The notes under the pieces: model-generated
What the model was told of the DNA's origin: nothing
The model's input: only the letters and a program-made list of their open reading frames with translations
Databases searched by the model: none
Part shown: piece by piece, positions 56,201 through 64,000 of the stretch
Numbering within the stretch: position 1 is the stretch's first letter
How the letters are laid out: every line of letters begins with the position of its first letter
Position numbers and translations under genes: made by a program
From: Oikopleura dioica
Lineage: Eukaryota; Chordata; Appendicularia; Copelata; Oikopleuridae
Reading direction: 5' to 3'
NCBI GenBank assembly: GCA_907165135.1
Contig: OU015566.1
Location: forward strand, 5,750,157-5,814,156
Length of the DNA: 64,000 nt

Positions 56201-58817
56201 TGGAGGCGAAGCCGGAAGCCCAGGAGACCGATTCTTTGCTGGATGGAGAAAGCCTAATGAACAGCAATTGTACTTCGCTCTCGGTGTTCCAGAAGGAGGA
56301 TTTGCTCAGTACAAAACTTTTGACTGCGTCGATCAAGAATGGAACACCTACGTTCTCGAACAGCGACAGGACTCATCTAACCCAAATATCGTCGTTTTGA
56401 CTTTCTCGATTGACGGAAATGAAATCGCATCATACAGTTACGCAACTTCTGCTGTTTTGTCCGGCACCAATGTCGATGTTTTCTCATCCAGAAAAACTGC
56501 TCTCGTTGATGTCGCATGGAACTTTGCTGTTCGAAATTTCTACCACCAATATTTCGCCCTTGACGTTCCAGCTCCATGCACTGCTACCGATCCTTGCCAG
56601 GACGAAGACGATTGTCAGACCTTCATCAACTCCTGCGAGGCCTTCCCTGCGGCAAGCAACCAGCTTGGATCAATCAACACCAGTGTCAACTTCCGAACTT
56701 CTATCGATATTCAATGTTCCCACAGCATGGAAAACGGACGATGGCGAAATATTTTCCACATTAGCGCTGGAAATGAAGCCGGAAGCCCTGGTGATCGATT
56801 CTTTGCTGCATGGAAGAGGCCAAACAATCAGCAATTGTACTTCGCTCTCGGCGTTCCAGAAGGAGGATTTGCTCAATACCAAACGCTCGATTGCGTCGAT
56901 GGCGAGTGGAACACTTACGCTCTTGAACAGCGACAGAACGAAGTCAATCCAAACATGGTCGAACTAGTCTTCACCAAAGATGACGTCGAAATCGCCTCAT
57001 ACAACTACGAAAGCGCCGCCGTTCTCTCCGACACAAACGTCGATGTTTTCTTGTCCCGAAAATCACGAAATGATGATGTCGCCTGGAAATATCCAGTCCG
57101 AAACTTCTTCCATAAATCTTTTGATCTCGTCTCCCCTGCTCCATGCACTTCAAGCGATCCTTGCGACGGTGTTGATGACTGCCAGACCTTCATCGATTCC
57201 TGCGAGAGCTTCCCTTCAGCTGGAAATCAGCTCGGATCTATCAACACCAGCGTCAACTTCCGAACATCCATCGATATCCAGTGCAGCCACAGCATGGACA
57301 ACGGCCGATGGCTGAACATCTTCCACATCAGTGCCGGAAACGAAGCAGGAAACCCCGGAGACCGATTTTTCGCTGCTTGGAAGAGGCCAAACAACCAGCA
57401 ACTTTACTTTGCTCTCGGTGTTCCAGTCGGCGGTTTCGCCCAATACAAAACTCTTGACTGCGTTGATGGCGAATGGAACACTTACGTTCTTGAGCAGCGA
57501 CAGGATAAGAGCAATCTCGACACAGTTCAAATTGTCTTCTCTAGAGATGGAGAGGAGATTGCTTCCTACACATACGATGCCGCCATTGTTCTCTCTGACA
57601 CCAACGTCGATGTTTTCTCTTCCCGAAAGACGAACAACAATGATGTTGCCTGGCTCTACCCCGTCCGAAATTTCTTCCACCAATCCTTCGATTTCTGCGA
57701 AGATCCTTGTGCTGGCGAAGAAAACTGCTCTGTCATCGTCGACTCTTGCGAAATCAATCCTTCCAAAAACAACCAAGTCGCAACCGCACCTGCTGCGTTG
57801 AACTACAAAATGTCAGCTGATGTTTTCTGCGCTGATTTGTACACCGTAAGCAACCCGTGGATTAATATTGCCCATGTGACTGGAGGAGATGATCACAGCT
57901 CACCCGGAAGTCGAAACTTTGCGATCTGGAGACATCCAAGAGAAAACAAGCTCCACTTCCACACCAACAACCCCAACGGCAACCACAATGACCACTCTGA
58001 CTACACACCGTTCGTTTGCACCCCTGGCGAGTGGAACACATTCACCATCGAAGTTAGACAAGCTGAAGAGGCCCCATTGGCGCTCAGATACACTGTCAGC
58101 ATTGACGGCGCTGAAGTGAAAACCGGACTTTACTCCTCAACAGGAGCCTTGACTTCTGGAGATCTCCAATTTTTCGTTGGGGATCCTTGGTACAACGCAG
58201 CTTCTGGCTACTTCGTTCGAAACTTCATCTACCAAACGTTTGAAGACCGAGTTGTCAGTTGCGATGATCCATGCGAAGGAGAAGAGAACTGTGTTTCCGT
58301 TGTTGATTCTTGCGGCGTCAACCCAACGAAGAACACTGAAGTTGCCACAGCGCCTGCTGCTCTCAACTACAAAATCTCAGCTGATGTGTTCTGCGCCGAA
58401 TTGTACACAGTTAGCAACCCATGGATCAATGTCATTCACGTGACTGGAGGCGATGACAGGGGCACACCCGGAAGTCGAACCTTCGCTATGTGGAGACACC
58501 CAAGACAAAATAAACTTCATTTGCATACGAATAATCCAAATGGCAACCACAACGACCACTCAGACTACACCCCATTCGTTTGCACCGCTGGCGAGTGGAA
58601 TAACTTCTCCGTCGAAGTCCGTCAAGTCGAAGGCTCTCCCTCGACCCTCAGCTACGTCGTGAGCATCGATGGAACTGAAATGAAGACTGGCACTTACTCC
58701 TCGACCGGAGCCTTGACTTCTGGCGATCTCCAGTTTTTCGTTGCTGATCCATGGTACAACTCTGCTGATGGTTACTTCGTCAAGAACGTTGTCTACCAGA
58801 CATTTGAAGAGATCTAA
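53270..58817 (+). CDS. Giant secreted repeat protein, oikosin-like (house protein)
   Basis: Exons 53270-53322, 53434-54014 and one 4.76-kb exon 54061-58817 give 1,796 residues. Signal peptide MKLSVAVISAALAA; then a Cys-containing helical module (CEGSGKLPSMMRSYARKFGC, DGFPKKKFLDRFVRK) shared with the genes at 22.5, 26.4 and 29.2 kb; then a unique Cys module (CPENFWADC, CRNCFRVRA), a short TTP linker, and eight tandem repeats of about 190 residues. Each repeat starts DPCxxxxxCxxxxDSC, then a segment like WLNIFHISAGGEAGSPGDRF, an xxLYF strand, a Cys, and ends YxVRNFxHQ. Repeats 3-6 are very alike, as are 7 and 8, so they spread by tandem duplication. AATAAA lies at 58900-58906. By analogy it is probably laid down by the trunk epithelium into the filter house; this is inference. 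Confidence 0.8.
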
Positions 58818-59305
58818 GTCGCCCTGAAGAACTACCCTCTGTTTAAAAATATTTTTACTTCTTTTAAATATTTGCTTGCTAACTATATATTCTCCTTTGA
58901 ATAAAACAAACTCAATCAAGAAAAAAAGTATTAAATAGTCATTTAGCATTCCTGAAAGATTTTTTTTATTCCAATGTTTATTTTATTTTATCAGGGCAGA
59001 TATTGATAAAGAAAGAAAAATACTAAATGAACTCTAGAAATTATAGGTGGTTTTGAGATTCGAGAAGGAATTTGGTATTGAAAGAAGATTCATGGTAGAT
59101 TCGGAAGTGCAGTGAGAACTTTCACAATTACGGTCAATTAGGTGGTTTTTTTTTCGTTTTCGATGAAGGTTTTTTTCAATAATCGGTAGATATAAAAAAA
59201 TCAAAGACGATGGCACGAGACGAAAATGGCCCTGAAGTCGTTCAGGGGTGTTATTAGGTGGTTTCAATTCGATGAAGGTTTCAAATATTTACAAAGTATA
59301 AGACT
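58818..59305. other. Convergent 3' intergenic region
   Basis: 488 bases between the stops of two convergent genes. It contains the polyadenylation signal of the repeat-protein gene. No gene is seen; minus-strand frames here lack features. Confidence 0.5.
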
Positions 59306-62300
59306 TTAAATGAAGAACACTTCATTCTGGAAGCGCTCCAGGACTTGAACTCGTAGTTTGTGATCGCCGTCGATTCTTCTAAATCCGTTGGCTCTGAGCT
59401 CATGTCCGAGGGCAGTTCCTTTCCAGTGATTTCGGGCTCGCTCGGTCAGAAGATTGGCGAGGAAGACAGGCGTGGTGTGGGAGGTGCTGCAATCAACGAT
59501 GAGAACGGTCAAAAATGAAAATTTAAACTTACGATTTGTTGCATCTTTGAGTAGCCATGCTCAGCGCGTAAGTCATGTTCACCATGTTTTGGAGCTCGAT
59601 GCCATTGTCGTCGTGGAGGACGCTGTAGAAGGTCGGGTTGGCGCAGCCGATAGCAGAGTGCGACATAAGATGGAAACTGTATGAGTCTACAAATGCTCTT
59701 TATTGACATTCAATCAAAAACGATCGAACCTGGCGTTCCATTTCCAAAGCCACTGACGCAAGTCCCAATTGGCACATTTTTTCCCATTCCAGTCTCGTCC
59801 TTTTTGTCAGCAGCAAAGAATTTCTGGTGGCTTGAGCGGATCGCGCAGATGAATGTGATTCCCGGCTGGTAGTCCGCTTTCAATTCGGCCAACGCCTCGC
59901 GGATTCCTTAAACAAGTCTTTAATTTCTATAAACAAAAACCAAAATACCCATGAGCTCGTTCTTCAGAATCGCTTGGAATGCTCCTTCAGAGCCGCCTCC
60001 TCTGTAAATAATGATACGCTCTGGTAGCGCATTACTATTCCCATCTCTGTATTTTGAGAGGAGAGCGGCCATCGCATCCTTGAGCACTCGCTTTGCAACG
60101 ATGTTGAGACCTGGGTGCTGGACATCGACGTAGTTTTTGTAGCCAAGAGCTCCTTGTGCCGTGCTTGCCACAAAACCAGCGATCGTGGGGTCGGCTGAAT
60201 CTTTCTCCGCATGGCTCAATCCGTAGCCCATGACCATTAATGGCACAGGGCTTTCGGGAAGAGGGATTTGGATTTTCCAATTGTGACCGCCCAACTTCTT
60301 GTTGATCTAGAACTCAGAGTTGAAATATTAAAAGCGGTGTTTTCGTTTACCTTGTACCAAATATTCCTGAGTGATATTCGATTGTTCTCCATGACAGTTA
60401 TGGGGAGAATGCATTGCGTCATCACCGAGTGATTGAGCTCCGCCGCGACTTTGACAAGACTGTAGTCATCCTTGTTGCGTCCACAGCAGACCAAAATGAA
60501 TGCCAAGTTGGCCCAGGCTTTAGGATCCGCCTTTTTCATTCTGGCGCACCAGCCGTCAAAATCAAGCCCAGTTTCAAACCATTCTGAAAAAAGCGGCGCG
60601 CCCATCGGTACTCCTAGCTCAGTTCCGATTTTGCAGAGATGTTGTCCAGCCTCGTTCCAGTAGCGTCCAAACTCATTTTGATTTTCGCCAATGACGACGC
60701 GCATCCAGTTGCGATTGACCGGAGCAGCGGGTTGCTCGAACTGAGAAATATTCCAGCTGTTATCGTCGTTTGGCTTGACGTCGATTTCTTCTCCTTGATT
60801 CGCGAAAATCTTTGGCGTGACAAGAACGTGGCCTTCAGCTTCCATCACCGTTTTTGAGAGTCGAAGTCCGTATGTCTCCAAAACTTGTCGGTCGAAGAGC
60901 TCCTTGTTTTCAACAATCTCTTGGATTTTAGCTTGTCGATCTGGAGCTGGCTCGGCTGTCGCACGGATGAAATCAGCTTGAGTTTTTTCGCTGATGAGAC
61001 CTTTCGGTCTTTGTCCGCCTAGAAGACGGACATTTTCAAGGGGGAATTTCACGACTTGATTTCCTTTCGGCGCTTTTTTGTGCTTTGCCGTGGTTTCTAC
61101 GACGACGTACTGGCCGTTGAGATGATTGAATCCGGCGCGGCGGAAGTGATCGTACATATTTTTGACACACTCGTTGCGTGAATCGTACATCTCAGTATGC
61201 GCAATCGGATATCTGGAGAATTTGGAGAATTTGTAGTATTGTCGATCGCCTCCTATGACTTCGATGTCAAGATGCTTCAAGCTCTCTTCAAGCAGATGAT
61301 GTCGCCCTTCGTATTCCTCAAACAGATCGGTCATCAGACTTTGACGAAACATAAGAGCGTGCGCCAAGTCCAAATTCAGAGTAAGAGCATTCTTGCCAAT
61401 CGACTTCCAGTGACTGATCTTAGCACTTTGGCAGATACCATGCCATACTGTTTTGCCTCCTGGGATGTTTCGCTTGTCACTGTCGGTGTTGACAATGTCG
61501 CAGAAGGCTGCGCGGCCTTTTGAGAGATACCTGAAGATTTTTTAAGTTCAAATCAATTCTTAGATCTTTATGAATGTGTTTCAAATCAGGTATTATTATC
61601 TAACTTACTGTGCTCTTGCGGCTGGAAGAGTTCGCATAATGATTTCAACTGCTTGAATGACATCTGAAGGCGGGACATCAACGTTAAGCCCATTGATATA
61701 ATCACTGACAGTAGATAAGCTTATACCAAGTCGAAAGAGAAATTTGCCCTCCACATGATCTTTCTTTCCATTTTCTCGCGGGACATCAGCGAGTCCGAAC
61801 TCAAATTCGTTCCTTCGCTTGTCTTCCTGGACCCAGCCGACATCTTCAACTCGAAAAAGTCCGATTCCACGGAACTCTTTGTAGAGCAGCATGCAGCTTT
61901 CGCCGTCAAAAGCAATCGGTGCGCCGAGCATTCGTCCGAGTTTTGCGATGACGGTCCTTCTTTCCTTTTTCTTGAGCTCAGGTGGGCGGCCCTTCGAGGC
62001 TTTGACGGTGCAGCTTAGAAGCTCGTAGACGTAGAAACGAGAGCTTGGATTGATTTCGATACGGTAGGCATTTGTTTTCAGAGGAATTTTGCGACCTTCT
62101 GAAAGGGAGCCATTCATCTTCGCAATTGGAAGGTCCTCAAGTTCCTTTGATCTCTCGCGAACTGTAAATTAAATTTTAACAGCTAAGAACAACATAAAAA
62201 GTGACTTACTTTCTTGCTTTTCTCTTCGCTCCTCGTGATTGGCAGTGTCGCGAACGATATCCGCCTGGATTTTGAGTCGATCATGCGCACGAGCTACTTC

Positions 62301-62342
62301 GGCTTTGTAGCTGAGCAGCTGGTCCTCGCCCTGGTAATGCAT
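59306..62342 (-). CDS. Argonaute (AGO-clade) protein lacking slicer residues
   Basis: Argonautes bind small RNAs and silence targets. Seven exons keep frame (62210-62342, 61609-62161, 60351-61530, 59949-60306, 59726-59906, 59533-59676, 59306-59486) and give 909 residues. N and L1 (KTNAYRIEINPSSRFYVYEL), a PAZ region (around KFSRYPIAHTEMYDS), MID (GVPMGAPLFSEW, MTQCILPITV) and PIWI are in order. The PIWI landmarks are AGO-like: PERIIIYRGGGSEGAF, VPIGTCV, CANPTFYSVLHDD and QVLERFQNEVFFI at the very end, as in AGO rather than Piwi. Of the slicer tetrad, the first Asp (GADVTHP) is replaced in GFVASTA, the YRDG Asp is Gly, and the late His is Asn (FLANLL). Cleavage is therefore unlikely. A 49-bp intron (59677-59725) uses a GA donor. 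The in-frame Met at 62342 is assumed to be the start; open frame continues to about 62379. Confidence 0.9.
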
Positions 62343-64000
62343 TCGGGCGATCTTCTCCTTCGTCTCTTGCCGTTTTTCATCCTTAAAAAGTTTCTATTTT
62401 TAAAGAATCAAGGATTTCTCCATCAACCAGAGCCTAATGTTCAAATAAACATTTGACTTTACCTTCTAAAATGCTCAGAAAAGTCTGTTTTTTTACTAAC
62501 AACCCTTGCAAACCCGATTTCGGGAAAAAGTGAAATCGGGAGACTTTAACGGAGTGCATCCACTTTATTATTTATCATTTATGGTCCCTTATATAGATAT
62601 TCGAAATATCAATACGGATACCCAGGATAGTCGGAATTTAGGTTCCCGGAATTTTTTTTGAAATCATCTTTGTCTTGATAGTGAATTCACTTAAAATAAC
62701 TGTGAGCGAGCGCGAGTGAGCGCAAGCAGGGACCTAGGAATTTTCTGGTGAGTGAGCGAGCGCGAGCAGAGGTTCTCGAAATTATGATGAGTGAGTGAGC
62801 ATGAGCGCTCGCTCACTCGCTCGCGCTCGCTCGTGGCTCGCGCTCACTACTTTTTCAAACACTGATTTTGAGGTGAAGGCCAGCTCAGCTCAGCTCAGCT
62901 CACTTTGACCTCAGCTCAGCCAGCTCAGCTCAATGGTTCTTCGAAAAGAGCCAGCTCAGCTCAGCTAGCTCAATTTTAACCTCAGCTCTGCTAGCTCAGC
63001 TCAGCTAATTGAGCTCACAAAGATCAAACTATTTTTGATTGGTCTTTTTTTCAAAAACTTCGACGTATTTTCTATTCATGCTTTCCTGTTGGTCAATAAA
63101 AATAATACGAGTTTTCTTTGAGGAAAGAGAGAAATTAAATGAATAAGGGCTTTCAATGTAAAAATAATAAAGTACAGATGGTAAATATGTGAGAGACTGG
63201 TCTAGGGGTGTGCAAGGGCAGGGACTCCCTGTCCGTCTACGCTAGAAGGTGGAAACATCGGCTCACCCACATAAATATAATGTGTATGTAACCACTGTAT
63301 AATATTTCGGAGGATTCCTTATGGACCATAAGTTATGGTTAAATGACAGAATAAATTTTTTTATGTCAAAAAAGTGCGATGTTGCTTGTGAGATGCTGGT
63401 CTAGGGGTGTGTGAAGGCAGAGGGTCCCTGTCCATCTCCTCAAGAAGGTTGAAATTCGCTTCAACACATTTTTTGGCATATTTTCTTAGTAAATAAAAAT
63501 CATCAAATCATCAAAGTTTTTCAAAAAGTCTTCAACATCAAAGTTGTTCAGCTTGAGCTGCTCTATCATCCTATCATGACAGATTTTGAAAAAAACAGCG
63601 ATTTGAGAAGGCCGCTTTTTGCGACTGGGCCCTACTCATAGCAAAATCCTGGTGTCTTCGCTCGCGCTCGCTCGCTCACGAAAAAATCAAGAGGGTCTGC
63701 TCGGGCTCGCTCACTCATGTTAAAATTCTGAGAGCCTCTGCTCGCGTTTACTCGCTCACGAGAGTTTTGACCATTATTTCAAACACTGATCATTACAGTT
63801 CTGAAATACGCTACCGATCAAGACTTAATTTAAGATGAATTATCAAAACAAGCGCCGGGCCATTTTCGATTCCAAAATACATACTGTAAATATGATATAG
63901 AGCTTGCTTATTGTTTATCTAAAAGCAGATGATCTCTGGCACAATGCCAGAAAAAGGCTACATAAGATAGCAGACTGAGTCTGTTTTAAATGGAGGGAAT
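62343..64000. other. Repeat-rich right end of the window
   Basis: After a possible 5'-leader exon of the Argonaute gene (donor at about 62465) no gene is seen. Blocks: GAGCGAGCGCGA-type microsatellite at about 62700-62850 and its inverse at about 63655-63760; CAGCTCAGCT repeat at 62880-63015; two diverged copies of an ~80-bp unit starting TGGTCTAGGGGTGTG at about 63200 and 63397. TTTCAAACACTGAT closes both GAGC-type blocks (62855 and 63777). Confidence 0.6.
62700..63015. repeat. GAGCGAGC-type and CAGCTCAG-type low-complexity blocks
   Basis: 62700-62850 is made of GTGAGCGAGCGCGAGCA-like units, switching orientation near 62805 to form a large palindrome-like tract. 62880-63015 is an imperfect CAGCT/CTCAG array. 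Both would be hard to assemble and may be length-variable. Confidence 0.7.

Noticed and set aside
59306-62342. Piwi-clade assignment for the small-RNA protein
   Set aside because: The MID and C-terminal landmarks (VPIGTCV, CANPTFYSVLHDD, ending QVLERFQNEVFFI) match the AGO clade better.
1-64000. tRNA or rRNA genes
   Set aside because: I found no cloverleaf-like sequence with both A and B boxes and no rRNA signature by eye; a covariance-model scan would settle this.

Overview
The window is eukaryotic nuclear DNA, most likely from an appendicularian tunicate (Oikopleura, probably O. dioica or a close relative). The genes are compact and dense, with introns mostly 35-100 bp. Many introns only keep the reading frame if the donor is GA, GG or GC rather than GT, a known feature of Oikopleura. 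Several genes encode secreted Cys-rich, repeat-built proteins like larvacean house proteins (oikosins). Species and product names come from recognising motifs by eye; nothing was searched.

Left part (1-2.7 kb): a protein-kinase fragment running off the edge and a papain-like peptidase gene with a 38-bp putative intron.

2.9-19.2 kb is a three-level nest. A CatSper-type sperm calcium-channel subunit gene on the minus strand is split by a 14.3-kb intron. In that intron, on the plus strand, lies a small membrane-protein gene. In the last, originally 41-bp, intron of that gene sits a 13,055-bp DNA transposon (4958-18012) with ~0.7-kb terminal inverted repeats and a TTA target duplication. The transposon carries a long minus-strand gene (zinc fingers, DDE-transposase-like core, Ulp1-like peptidase). 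One intron of that gene holds a 2.2-kb satellite built on a CACGCGCAT-type motif. It also carries a HEAT-like ORF, smaller ORFs and internal inverted-repeat elements.

19.5-24.9 kb: secreted Cys/Thr-rich protein, a vitamin-K-dependent Gla-domain protein, a C-type lectin, an oikosin-like protein and a divergent 14-3-3. 25.2-26.2 kb holds a stray copy of the last exon of the kinase gene at 34 kb and a 5'-truncated retroelement. 26.3-31.3 kb is a large palindrome carrying two head-to-head genes, each with a Cys module, a Thr-Glu-Pro linker and three C-type lectin domains. 31.4-33.8 kb is an inverted-repeat element with a small secreted acidic-protein gene inside. 34.1-39.3 kb is a receptor-like pseudokinase gene.

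42.1-45.3 kb: a TGF-beta/activin type I receptor (ALK4/5/7-like L45 loop). 45.6-50.4 kb: a short conserved-looking gene and two tandem secreted/beta-propeller-like genes arran­ged like an operon. 51.97-53.04 kb: a non-autonomous hAT element with an 8-bp target duplication and a second element nested in it. 53.3-58.8 kb: an ~1,800-residue house-protein gene with eight tandem ~190-residue repeats. 59.3-62.3 kb: an Argonaute that has lost most of its slicer residues. The right end is low-complexity and repeat DNA.
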